Made by a program: the position numbers and the translations under genes. Below, in pieces: positions 41,808 through 53,167 of a stretch of 64,000 bases of DNA. The notes below the pieces were generated by a model. The model worked only from the letters and a program-made list of their open reading frames with translations. It was not told where the DNA came from and did not search any database. Numbering within the stretch: position 1 is the first letter of the stretch; each line of letters starts with the position of its first letter. Source of the DNA: Cryptococcus deneoformans JEC21 (Eukaryota > Basidiomycota > Tremellomycetes > Tremellales > Cryptococcaceae); NCBI RefSeq assembly GCF_000091045.1, contig NC_006686.1, forward strand, positions 757,501 through 821,500, given 5' to 3'.

Positions 41808-43587
41808 TCAGTGCCAATCAATTCTCAATTCCCTGTCAATCTCTCCGAAACCTTGGAAAAAAATCTTGAAGAAGTTGATATAATGCCTGACATCGTGGCT
41901 ACCCGCTGTCTCCCTAATGGAGTGCATGGACAGTTGGGCGAGACCAATGTCAACCGTGCGGACGTGTGTAGAGAGGTGTGGACCAACGGTTGAACCGCAT
42001 GTCTAAATCACCGTTGAATCAGCACCGCCTTCGAACCCCTGGTGTAACGCATGTACGTACGGAATCATTGCGGATCTCGAATTCTTGGACAGGAACCCCC
42101 GCCTTCTTCGCCACTCTTCTCAACAAGAATGTGGTTTGAGCGTTGGAAGTGTAACGCTGGTTGGCGTTGGTCTTGATAACGATACCACCGTTGATTTTGG
42201 GAGCAAGATTGGGTTCGTAGCGTGATTCGTAATTGGGATGCATCTGCCGAGCGCATTAGATTAAAAAAACCCAAACTGGAAATGAGGAAACTTACAGCAT
42301 GGCCCATGTCAGCCGAGATCAAAAAGCTGTTTGCGAGCATAGCGTAATAGCCCACGTCCTTGTAGTCCTTCAGCTGCACTATGCGTTCTACAAACGCGGG
42401 AAGCAAATTGGATTCGGCGCCATGGTGGGAGACAGAGCCAACCTCCTCATTATCGAATAAAATGACACATCGAATGTTAGATTCGTCTTCAGCGTTAGAC
42501 GTTTTAACCGCTTCACAAAGAGCCTCGATAGTGCAGAAACTCCAAGACTAGTCAGACAGAAAATCAATGCACTGCAGATTGATACGTACGACGTCATGAG
42601 ATTATCGATGCGAGGGCTATAGACGAACTCGTTTGAAAGGCCACCAATAGTGGATGGCTGTGTGTCAAATAGGGAGCTTAACAGCAGTTAGTGGTGTGCC
42701 GTACTGTAGGAGAACAGAAAATAAACATACAGCTCAAAATCTTGGATGTCAGCAATATCACATCCAAGCTCGTCGGCCAGTACGGCCAAGAGCTTGGGAT
42801 GGTGCTTGTCCTCCATGTTCGCCACATTGAACAAGTCGTCCGATTTCTCAGTCTCATGGGAATCCTTTTTGGCGAGAGGTTGATGAAGTGATCCGGAGTG
42901 CGATCTCTTCATACCCAGCCCAGCATCGGTCGCATTCAACGCATCCTCGACCAAACCCAAGATTGGCTGGAATTCTGTCTCTTTGTTGAATTTGAAATTG
43001 TCATTTGCTGTCCTATCAAGGTGGATAGCAAGGGTAGGTATCCTCAAGATTGGACGATCAATCTTGACAAGCTTTGAAACGAATTTGGGATCTTCAGAAT
43101 GATGAGCTTCACGATTGGCAACGATCACTCGACCGGCAAGGGAAAGATCGCGGTCGAACCATGAATGCCAGATGCCACCACCATATAGTTCGACGCCAAC
43201 CTGGAGGTAATTTGATTTTGTCTTTTTGCTCACCGGTCTTACCTTGAGACAAGGGGAGTCGAGATGGCCAACGGCAAAAGAAATGGCCGTCTCTGGCAGG
43301 GGCTTTGCGGGAAGGGTGAACGCCACAAGAGATGACTGGTTACGAGTGTAGTAGTATTTTCCACCTGGTTCAAGGGAAGATGTGGGAGATCTTTCCGAGA
43401 TGGGGACAAAGCCCGAGGTGAATAGGCGGGTTGTGAGATGGGCTACAGCATGGAACGGGGTGGGGGCATGGGTGACAAAATCGCAGAAGCTAGGGTGGGC
43501 GGAATGAGCCACATGGGGGACTTCGGGAGAGGAGTTGCACACTCACTTTACTGCATCCTTTGGGGGGGGTGGGATAGAGGCCTTCAT
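41808..43587 (-). CDS. APE4: aspartyl aminopeptidase (M18)
   Basis: Exons 43587-43547, 43489-42731, 42676-42590, 42539-42296, 42243-42061 and 42002-41808 give 502 residues. The start was placed at 43587 ([14 protein letters not shown]) rather than the in-frame ATG at 43542, because a GTGAGT..CTAG intron then joins directly to the conserved [16 protein letters not shown]18 metalloprotease motifs: [11 protein letters not shown] (zinc His and Asp), the catalytic pair in [27 protein letters not shown], and the last zinc His in QLSMHSIRE. It removes acidic N-terminal residues from peptides in the cytosol, and relatives form dodecamers. Confidence 0.95.
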
Positions 43588-43945
43588 GGGATGTCGTGGC
43601 AGTGGGCAATCAGGGATAAAACAACAGGTCTTTGGCCATCAAGGGCCCCCTGCTTTCCGTCAGCCATCCATCATGTCCATTGTGGTGGAGGCGAGGCTGG
43701 AGTCACGTGGCTACCTTCTTCGGGGTTGTCCGATAAACACCGCATGCGTCGGTGTTAAATTGCATGACCTATCGCCGACAGACAGCAAACCATCAAAAGC
43801 CGATTGCCACACTCAATAATGCCGGAAATACCGGGGCATTCGCCGACTGGGAGGCGGACGCGGGGTTCTCGCTCGTTGCGAGTGAGAGAGATTCTTGGTG
43901 AATTCTCAATCTCCATCACTAACCTTTTCACAGGAATCATTCATC
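43588..43945. promoter_or_regulatory. divergent promoter, aminopeptidase / RPS17, with a hairpin
   Basis: 358 bases. At 43867-43887 an inverted repeat (stem TCTCGCTCG against CGAGTGAGA, loop TTG, nine pairs including one G-T) lies about 60 bases upstream of the RPS17 start, so it may fall in the 5' leader. A pyrimidine-containing stretch nearer the ATG fits a ribosomal protein leader. Confidence 0.4.
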
Positions 43946-44873
43946 ATGGTGAGTACGCATACACCATAGCCCAAGACATACAGCTCACAATTCTTTCCCC
44001 AATCCGTTCATCTTCACCTCGCACTTCTTTTTTCCTCAACTTGCAATCGGTGCCGCATCAATAGGGTCGAGTCAGGACAAAGACCGTCAAGCGATCTTCT
44101 CGAATCCTCATCGAGCGATTCTACCCCCGTCTCACTCTCGACTTCCAGTGAGTATACCGCCTTTGGAAATTACTAGGATCAGGATGAGAGTGCATGTGTG
44201 GGATATTAGAGAGAGACGGGAGAAATTTTGGAGAGAGGGCACAATGGACACATGCGGAGGTGCAGGAACGATGCAGAGAAGGAAGGAAGCATGGGCCGTG
44301 CAGGCTATCGCTACACCCCAGCAGGACTCATTTTGTTTCCGTCTGCTTTCTGTGAATGATCTGGAGGAGTTTGCCAGCTGCGAAATCCGAGAGGATAAAG
44401 CACATGTGACTGACCAATTCTGCAGCTCCAACAAGCGAATCCTTGATGAGGTCGCCACTGTTCCCTCTAAGAGGTTGAGGAACAAGATCGCTGGTTGTGA
44501 GTCTATCCGACTATGAAAACGGTCTTGCAGATATTGACCGGAAAACAGTCACCACCCACTTGATGAAGCGAATCCAGAAGGGTCCTGTCCGAGGTATCTC
44601 TTTCAGGTTGCAGGAGGAAGAGAGGGAGCGAAAGGACCAGTATGTATTATCTCACCTGTCGTAAAGTTCATTTGCTGATATGCCCTCAGGTACGTCCCCG
44701 AGGTCTCTGCCCTTGCTTCTTCCGAGGAGTCTCCTCTCGAGGTCGACGCCGAGACCAAGGACCTCCTCAAGTCTTTGGGTATGGACGACCTTTCCGTCAA
44801 CGTCATCAACGTCTCTGCCAACGCTCCCCGAGAGAGGAAGACTCGATTCATCCCTGGTGCGGGCCGTGCTTAG
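43946..44873 (+). CDS. RPS17: 40S ribosomal protein eS17
   Basis: Exons 43946-43948, 44065-44147, 44426-44496, 44549-44639 and 44690-44873 give 143 residues. The start codon alone forms the first exon; splicing then gives [22 protein letters not shown], the invariant eS17 N-terminus. Further family blocks are [53 protein letters not shown] and YVPEVSAL. The second intron (44148-44425) is 278 nt, several times longer than typical here, and the first intron is 116 nt. Long introns in ribosomal protein genes often carry control elements or snoRNAs. Confidence 0.97.
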
Positions 44874-45232
44874 ATGGAGGATGATGATGGGGTTTTGTAC
44901 CTTTTGAGATGAGATTGCTTTGAGCCATGCGTCTTATGTTCGGGTTTGATTCAATTTGTTCGAAGTGGTATATCTCTCGAAGAATCCAGGCGGGCTTACT
45001 ATCAAGATCATTGCTTCCGACTGCAATCCGTCTAAAATGCAAATTGCATAAAATCACGAAGAAGACGTTCTGAGTTGGTCATTATACACGTTGCAAAGTA
45101 CAAAACATTCGTCTCATCTTCAGATACTGTCGTGTTATACAAGTACATTTTGGCGGCTTATAAAAAGGCAGTGCCGCAGCGGTAATAATCGATGTTCACG
45201 GTCGTCGCCGTATCATCAAGACCTTTGAAAAT
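44874..45232. other. intergenic, convergent 3' region
   Basis: About 360 bases between the stops of RPS17 and the small basic protein gene. Nothing recognisable. Confidence 0.4.
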
Positions 45233-45641
45233 CTACTCCCAAGCCTTCTTCGCTCTTTGTCTCTTCGCCTATGAGCAATGTTAACGCTTTCACCCCCATT
45301 ATTAGACACAAAGCTCACCTTTCTATCCTCTCTTTCCCGAACTTTGACTTCTAGCTTGCCACTTAACTCAGCTGCCTTTTCCTTGCCCTTCTCCAGCTTG
45401 GCCCTCTTCTTCTTGGATATTTGTCCCTTATGAGATTTGTTCTTTTGTGATGCCTGAATGGATCCGGAAGGAGTGACCATGGTAGCTGGCAACCGGGGGT
45501 TTTTGGCGAGTTTAGAAGGCTGTACGGGCTGAGCAGTATGGGATGTAGAAGGCAAAGCCGAAGTGGATGTTGCTTGTTGGGCTATATGGTGCAAGTAAGA
45601 AAAGGGTCCATGAAAGAGGCACTCAATTGCTCACCTGGCAT
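45233..45641 (-). CDS. small basic protein, possibly Alb1-like ribosome biogenesis factor
   Basis: Exons 45641-45635 (ATG CCA G), 45581-45319 and 45268-45233 encode 101 residues in phase. The first 45 residues are Ser/Thr/Pro-rich and disordered. The remainder is strongly basic and helical: SHKGQISKKKRAKLEKG, then KVREREDRKAKRQRAKKAWE at the end. The SKKKRxKLE motif resembles the Alb1 family, which works with Arx1 in 60S subunit export, but the match is short and I hold it only as a suggestion. Composition fits a nuclear or nucleolar RNA-associated protein. The 7-nt first exon means the start is easily missed by gene finders. Confidence 0.7.
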
Positions 45642-45931
45642 CGTTGCTATTGTATAATGATTATTGTAGGCCACAGTGTGATAAATGCAGAAGATATAAC
45701 GGCTACACGATTTCTTGTGTAATACCGTCGTTCGTTTGGTGTCGATGTTACGACCGCGATAATAATAATAATTTTTGTGTAAGTCGGGCCTGTCCGCCTT
45801 AGATTCCGACGGAAGTTCGTCGCGTGTTTACCGTAGACCGACCGTGAAGCGACGGGGAAGAATAAATATCAATTGCGATATCATAAGTATCTTCAGCCGA
45901 AGCAGCTCCGGCTCTGTGCCCATTTACCACC

Positions 45932-48202
45932 ATGCTCATTCCCCTCATCCCCCTCCTCCTTTATGTAGCATCGGCGGTAGCTGCAACGACACCAAAATGC
46001 CTCGTCTCTGGCAATCAGGATAGCATAAACGATGCCTTGGCCCTCGGTGCGTCTCTCGAGGCTCTTGGTGTCTATTTACAACTTCTAGCTAACAAGAGCC
46101 CTTTTTAATCGTATTATTATGTTCCATAGGAGGTGAAGGCACCACGGTCACATTATGCCCAGGGTCTGTGCACAGGCTTAATTCTTCCATTATTTTCACG
46201 GCTCCTAGCCAGACTCTCACGACTTTGGGTAATCCCAAAGACCGTAACAGGGCCATGCTCGTGGTGGATGGAGAAGATTTGGCATGCGCCATTAAGTATG
46301 TTACCTCTCTTCATATAGAGTTGAAGGCTAATATGCGAATCAGAGCGGATTGCAAGCAATGTTCGCATGCAATGATCCGTTCCTTGGTAATAGATGGCAA
46401 TAGGCCACAATTGTTGAGAATACCCAAAGGGGATGCTTTGATAGAAATAGGTAATTCAGAGAGTCAAACAGTGAGAGATTGTAAACTTTACGAACCAAGG
46501 TCTGTGAAAGCATTCAGTCATGAGGTCGTTCAGCACTGATTCTTCTTACCTAGAGGATGGAGTGCGCTCCATTTCAGAGAGGGTGATACAAGACAATGTA
46601 GATTTGGCCACATTATGGACAATGAGATCGTAAGCATTGTATCTTCCCATACACACTTCATTCACTTATGTTCCACAGGGGCCTTGTGGTGAAGAATGGG
46701 ATGACGAGTATGATGGTATGGACGAAATTAGGCCGCCATGGGGTAACCCTCGTGCAGACGGTATCAGTCTTGCTTGTAAGGATTCTATCGTTGAACGCAA
46801 CGTAAGTTTGTCGTAACATGTTGCATTGCTGTTTTTCACAAAAAGCTGAGGCTATGACTAGGTCGTATACGACGCGACCGATGGCGCTATCGTCCTATTT
46901 GGCTCCGCCGGTTCCACAGTCAGAAACAATCACATATATGCTCGCACCCGTGTCATCCTCGGCGGCATCAACCTTGTTGATTATGAGCCGTGGGATGGAG
47001 ACTACACTAATGTAAAGGTACACAACAATCATCTGTATGCCCTGGGCAGATACTTCAAAGTCGGTATCGTCATTGGCCCCGCTTCCTGGTCAGATGACAC
47101 AGAGAGCGTTGTACATTCAGCAAGTGTCACTGATAACGAATTCTCCGGCGGTTATTGGGGATACGGGATAGTAGTAGCCTCGGCTAAGAACTTTGAGGTA
47201 CTGAGGAATAAAGTGATCTGGGACGGAGAGCAAGGAGTCGCCAAATTCAGTGGCGTACCAGGAAGCAGGTGTCCCAAGGCTCCAGAGAACGGAAAACCTA
47301 CCGCATTTCTGATTAACCGTGGAAGTGCAAAGGGGACATTCCAAGACGACTTTATTAATGGTGAAGTTCAGCACAGTAAGTCCAACGTGTTTGCGTGCGG
47401 CATTCCAAGCTCAACTAGAGGCTTTAGTCATCTGTTTGAACCCCGATCAGGAGCCGCCGTATAAACCATGGAGATTCAGGGATTCTCCAGAGGCCATCGC
47501 GGCCAGGGAAGCAGAGAACCCTACTGCCAACACGGCATTTGTAAGATCATTGTACTGGTTCCATAATCATCACTGCTGACTTTCGTCTTTAGGACTCTCG
47601 CATAGCAGAAGCCCTGGTCAGCTATCAAATGTCATTGCTTAATTCTATGGATGCGATAACTCAGAAAGTTGAGCACCTTACGAATCCTATTGTCGACGAT
47701 GCGCTACCATTCGTACACGAACATGAACGCGCCGAAGCAGATCAAAGGGCTAGGCAAGAAGCGAGAAGAAAAGAAAAGGAGAGTGGGAATAAAGATGTGG
47801 ATATGTTGAATGTCAAGGTAGAGGAACTTGAAAAGGGCGGAAGACGGTTGAAAAAAGCTTTAGATGGCTTGAAGAGTGATTTTGAAGGTTTATCGGGGAG
47901 ACTCAAAAAAAGCGCAGTAAGAAGAGTCAGCCTGTAAACATGGGATCGACCTCTGACAAGCTTATCAGGACGAAAACAAACCAATCATTGAAACAATTTT
48001 TGTTAGTTCTCAGAATTTACTCCTCGGAGCAACTTCTCAGCAGAACCTCATCAATCGGTCATTGGATGGTGCTTACTCTACACTTTCTTTTGTAAATGCG
48101 CTAGGTGGGATGGCAGGGATCGTAGTCAGCATCATGATCGCAAGACGATTAAGGAGGTGGTGGATGATGAGGCAGAAGACTCAGAGCAATAAATGGTCTT
48201 GA
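45932..48202 (+). CDS. secreted right-handed beta-helix protein with C-terminal coiled coil and membrane anchor
   Basis: Nine exons, 45932-46046, 46130-46295, 46344-46499, 46554-46629, 46679-46801, 46862-47375, 47428-47540, 47593-47916 and 47969-48202, give 606 residues. The N-terminus is a clear signal peptide (MLIPLIPLLLYVASAVAA). Residues about 25-330 resemble pectate-lyase-type parallel beta-helix repeats, with strand-turn units such as VVYDATDGAIVLFGSAGSTV and VHNNHLYALGR. A charged helical stretch (ARQEARRKEKESGNKDVD through LKKALDGLKSDFEGLSGRLKK, about 455-520) should form a coiled coil. The end has one hydrophobic segment (ALGGMAGIVVSIMIA) followed by RRLRRWWMMRQK, a stop-transfer signal. 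So it is predicted to be a type I membrane protein with an external beta-helix. Catalytic residues are not evident; function unknown. Confidence 0.85.
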
Positions 48203-48598
48203 TTAAGGGTCAGATAATTCGTATTTAGATGCAATCATATATGATTATTTGTCTTGGAAAGTCAACTGGGTGGATTGATCTATGAGGTATATCACTCCAA
48301 TCTGGAGGAGTCTAAAGGAATGACTGTGCCCAAAGCCATCTCTTATTTGTGGTAAGATTTTTGAGATTCTATAGCAAGTTCTTGCGAGATTCCGCACTTC
48401 AAACTTTCAGTAAAAGACTCTATTTCACCATTCGCGAATTACATACATTCCTCATATCAGAGATGTATGGAATTTGAACCCATGCAAATTGACTCCAACC
48501 CAGACACCGTAAAAAAAAAAATCTAGCAAAAAGAGATAATAAATGACTGAAATCGTCACTGATACAAGACCGGAACTGAAATTACACAAGGAGCTTAT
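48203..48598. other. intergenic, convergent 3' region
   Basis: About 400 AT-rich bases between the stops of the beta-helix gene and the CSL gene. Contains an A9 run near 48511; otherwise nothing seen. Confidence 0.4.
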
Positions 48599-51500
48599 CT
48601 ATACGGGGTAATGAAGCGAAGTCGGAATGATAACTTTCCCATCCTCTCGAACAAGAAATATAGGCCTTTTCCTGTCTGATTTAATTGACGGTTCAGGTTC
48701 AGACGCCACCATAACTTCACCACTGCGAGGGGGGGGGGACACTCTTAACATCATAACTTGGGCAGACAAATAACCGCAGACTTACCATCTGACTTCATTA
48801 TGCCGCGCCGGTTCGTCTCCATAGTACATTACATGTTTCGCACGCCCATCCACATTCTTGACAAAATGTTTCCCATATCTGAAATATCGCCTTTTGGTTA
48901 GCTCTTGATCTTGAGTGAATGATACAATTAAATTGGAATTACAAAGTGACAAGGGGCATGTTAGTTGTCGTCGTGTAATGATGCGCGTACTTGGAAGGCA
49001 CTTCAGCGCTGAGGTTTGCAGGCAAAAGACGATTAGCCACAGGGAAAGGTGCCACAGGTTCGAATTCCTCAAAGCTTGTAATGGGGGGCGTGAAGAACGT
49101 GTATGATGCTTGTTCAACGCTGATTATACTCCTATATGTGATGTGTCAATTCAGCTCGGCGCGTGGGGGCAAAGCTATAGGAACATCGGAACCTACCAAA
49201 CACAGCTGTCACCGACATCCATCGTCCAAAACATCCTTTGAGGTTGTATTGGCTGTTCTGCACTGGACATGGCCGATGAAAGGCTCGGCATGTATTCGTA
49301 AGAGTTGGATCCTGTTGAATCTGTAGACAACCTTTTCCTATGTAATGGTCTTGACAAAGGCCCTTTACCCATGGATGATGTTCTTTGTCGTCTGATAGGC
49401 CCGCCATCCGTTGATGGAAGGGCGGTCTCAACGCTACCTGGGGACATCAAAGAGTGGTTATGACCGGACGATCTTTGAGACTGATAGTTAAAGTAGTCGA
49501 GGGAGGACGAAGAGCTAACCGGGCTGGAGGGGGTAGAAGGAAGATTCATGTTATTGGTGTGGGGCGTCATGGGCAGAACACCGAACCTTTGTTGAGGTGT
49601 ATTGGGTAAGCTGTTCGGTCTGGAAGTCGGTTTACTACCCGCAGGAGCTTGCAGGACGGCCCATTTCCTTTCAGCCTTGATGGCATGCTCTCGTACCTCG
49701 TCTTGGTAACACGATAACCAGGATCCCCCATATTTACTCTCCCGCTGAAGGCGATTCATCGTATCGGGACTGTAGATCTCGAATGCGACTTTTTGTAGTT
49801 GTGAGACCAAGTCGCTGGCGAGTTCACCGGGTGGCATAGCAGGTACTTCATGGACATGTCCATCCATCCCCACAGCATCTGAGTCAGTCTCAATCCTCCG
49901 AACCACAAGAGTCGGAGAGATAACGCCTGTTCGAAGTGATTGAAGGACGACAGTCGAGTTATAGCGAATAGAATGAGAGATCGTGTTGAGAGGGATGATG
50001 TTTGCTGGGGGGCGAGGCCAATCGGGATTAGGGGCCTGATGATTACTTGGACCAGACGGAAGGGAGGGGTCGACAAGCCAGATGATGAAAGACTCCCAGA
50101 AACTAGCATCCGCTGTAAATCCTCTCAAAGCGCCTTTGTCATTTTCATATTGAGGGGCCTTGGCACCGGTGACTGGCCGGCCATCAGAGCCGAGAGTACG
50201 CGTGAAATCCGGTACGACGGAGAGATAACGAGTTGACGTCGTTTGCGATTTGATACGGTTGAAAAGAGCAACGGTAGTACCATGACTAATGGTTACTACG
50301 GGCAACGTTAGAATCATTTCAGCTCAGACAATGATCCAGAAAGATTCCACTTACATTCTCCGCTCTTGGCTGTGGACCGTTTTTTGCTTGGCTTACTAAT
50401 GATTTTGATGTCTTTGCTCTCAAAGATTCCAAAGACATTGTCGTTTGTCACATCCGAAAGAGTCCCTTTGGCACTTCCCCATCCATTAGGCCCGGCATGT
50501 TTATTGAGAGGCGCCTTGACCGTTACCAATGCTTTGACCTCTTTCCTCTTTGGGTCGTTATCGCTGATATGGAGATTTTTCCCTGCTACACTTCCAGTAA
50601 AAGGCTGGTCATCAATCTTGACTCCCTGAGTGCTGGCTTTTTCATCCATGTTCTTGCCGTTCAGGTCCGTCCAGCTGATGATAGAGTCCTTCACCGCCTG
50701 TTCCCCTGTCAAACTGATGTTGATTCTAGGTGGTTGAAGAGGAGAGACGGGACACCCGTCAGGACTCTTGGCCCACCACCCACTACCGATGAGAATGGCC
50801 TGCGGATGAGGAACAAGGAATCGTTTCTCTGTACCATAACTCTTCTGGCCTACTTTCGGGCTCATCACGATGATTCTACGCTCTCCAAAAGCCAAGCGAT
50901 TAGGAGCCCGGATATATTGTTTAATGATGGAGTCGGTATCTGACGCGTTAGGAGACAGGGGTGAGAAAGAAGGATTCCGAAGTGGAGAGGAAGCGAAAGA
51001 CGGGCGTTTGGTAAGATCGGGAAGAGAAGATATGTCGGCAGCAGAAGGTAACTGTCTGCTACCTGCAGACGTGCTAACGGGAGTGCCTGAAGACGGCAAT
51101 GCGCGACTTAGGGGTCGGGTCCAATCCTCGAGAGCATTGCCATTCCATCCATCCGGCGGTACGTCTTGAGAGGCTAAGGACGATGATGATGATGCACGAC
51201 TGCCCATCATCAGGTCACTGAAACTCTTTGTGGGCTTCAAAGGTTGGCGCTGTCCGAGTTCCGACGGAGAGATCGTTCCCAGCTGAACTGATGGTTCAAT
51301 AGGTTGCTGGGTCTGTTGCATTTCAGGATGTGGGATGGGGTAGTAGCCATATTGGGACATGACTGTGGATTGATACGTTCCCAACATTGACTGGGGTTGC
51401 TCAATGCCTCGCCCGGTTTGGCCAGGGTTGACCATACCGGTGTTTACCGACAGCGATGTCATGAAGTCACTATTATAAGGAGGGTATTGGACGCCAGCAG

Positions 51501-52264
51501 ATGGATAACTGTTTGGCATGACAAGGTCACTATCCGTGTTTGATCCCAAATCAGGACGGAGCCCAGACGGCATTTCGGAATATGCTGAGGATGGTTGTGG
51601 CTGAGGAGCCAAGTATCCGCCAGTGGTGTCAAGGGCAAGGGCAGGTCGAAACTGGTATTGAGGTGGCGGCATATTATTTTGGTAGCCACCCGTTGCACTG
51701 ACTGGGGCTCTCCCGTTGTTGAATTCTGTCTGAATTCCTGGAAAGAACATTGGCTGAGGGATGCCCATAAGATCAAGCATCCCTTGGCCTTGCATCGGAG
51801 CATAGCCTACGTTCTGTTTGTCATTGTCCTGGTAAACTGGCTCTTGGTCCCGATGGGAGGTCGATGTATCGTACTAGAAACGACATTTCAGTGGCTGGCA
51901 GGAGCAAAATGTTTTCACGTACGTTGTGATTCCATTGATAGGACATGGAGGAACTCTGAAACGATGCGCTTGGGATGGTCGGCAGACTAGATATAGACGT
52001 GTATCTGTATTTCCGGAGACGCGCAGGAGGGTGCTTCCTAACGACTGCACTCTGTGGGCCGTTGCATGCATCCACTGGCAGACTAGTGGTAGAAATGTGA
52101 GGTAGACTTTGTTGCCCGGCGCGCGGTTGAGAGGGTATATGTGGAATGCGAAAGGGGAAAGGCGGAGTAGGAAACCGAGATTCGAGAAAAGACATGTCAG
52201 CTTGTCCGTTCTTTTCCGGCGGAATGCGAGTATGATGTTCAGACAGGCAGCCAGGACAGTCCAT
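48599..52264 (-). CDS. CSL (CBF1/Su(H)/LAG-1) family transcription factor
   Basis: Exons 52264-51923, 51873-50355, 50295-49197, 49131-48991, 48878-48786 and 48722-48599 give 1105 residues. After a 400-residue low-complexity N-terminus comes the Rel-like DNA-binding region (RLAFGERRIIVMSPKVGQK, then TEKRFLVPHPQAILIGSGWW), followed by the beta-trefoil domain (KSGELTISHGTTVALFNRIKSQ, then STRYLSV). The C-terminal Rel-like domain ends with KRPIFLVREDGKVIIP. In metazoans CSL is the Notch effector; fungi lack Notch, and fission yeast Cbf11/Cbf12 regulate adhesion and lipid genes by binding GTG(G/A)GAA. Fungal CSL proteins are typically enlarged like this one by insertions, here about 270 residues of Ser/Pro-rich sequence inside the trefoil region. 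Start could instead be 52195. Confidence 0.92.
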
Positions 52265-53167
52265 TGGGCATGGACGCCCCTCGCTTCTAAGCTACGCGGG
52301 GATACTCGGAAATGCCAGTGGGCAGCAGAGTCACGGGAACACCTGCACGGAAGGCAGGAGGACAAACGTGACTGAGAGACCAAGGATGCGGCTCCTTCGA
52401 TCCAACATGGGAAAAGTACAAGGCATAGAACGAGACGAAACAGCAAGGAGAAGGGCACATGAAAGGTTCAGATGGCTGAGAAAGACTGGATACTTCCAAG
52501 CCCTTTATGCCTGGGTGGACGTGCAAGGGCCGGACAGGACCCTTCGTTCACCGTCTGGACGGGAAGACAAAGGATGAGGGAGGGGTCAGGTAAAGACGGC
52601 GATCGACGAGGCAGAAAACGCGGAGACCGCTTGGAGGGATGCCTGGGATACTGCGGGCAGGCAAAGGAGGCTGGCTGCGAACGGGGGAGGCCCGGTGACT
52701 CGGCCAGGCGGCAGGGGAGAGACACAGAAGCTGACTCACCGGCGGATAGGCGCGGAGGAAGAGCAGGCGGCGGGCAGTGGCGGCGGCGGTGGCGGGGGGC
52801 GCTGGGCGAGTATGGACGGGGCAGGGGCGGGGAAAGGAGCTGTATAAGAAAGGGGAAAGGAGGTGATGTGCCGGTCGCAATGTCGAGCAAGCGTCGACTA
52901 CCACTGCACTACGGTACTCCTACTAAGCCAGGCACGCCGCACATCAGGGCCCGGCTCTTCTCGCAAAGCATCTACTCCCCGCGACCTCCACCTCCACCCA
53001 CCGCAACGTACGCCAGCAACCCGGCGGAGCATTTACAGCTTGCAGGACACGCAATATCGTACGCCATGGCTGCATGATGGAATTTATATCGTTACTCTAC
53101 ACATATGCTAGGAAAGAAACAGGCAGACGGGCAGGAATCTACTTGGGCAATGCAACACGCGCCCCTT
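52265..53167. promoter_or_regulatory. GC-rich upstream region of the CSL gene
   Basis: About 900 bases between the CSL start and the 3' end of the transporter gene, both on the minus strand. It is GC-rich (GGC/GGT runs near 52770-52800). Its long frames, such as 52472-53077 on the plus strand, consist of low-complexity Arg/Gly with no recognisable domain. Most likely promoter and long leader. Confidence 0.4.

Noticed and set aside
42001..42060. Unspliced C-terminal end of the aspartyl aminopeptidase (early stop)
   Set aside because: Splicing from 42061 to 42002 restores the last zinc His motif and the family C-terminus.
49057..49068. tRNA-like B box (GGTTCGAATTCC) suggesting a second tRNA gene
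   Set aside because: It lies within a coding exon of the CSL gene read on the other strand, and no acceptor or anticodon stem can be formed around it.
52472..53077. 201-codon plus-strand frame upstream of the CSL gene
   Set aside because: Arg/Gly low-complexity reading of GC-rich sequence, without any domain or splice partner. More likely CSL promoter or leader.
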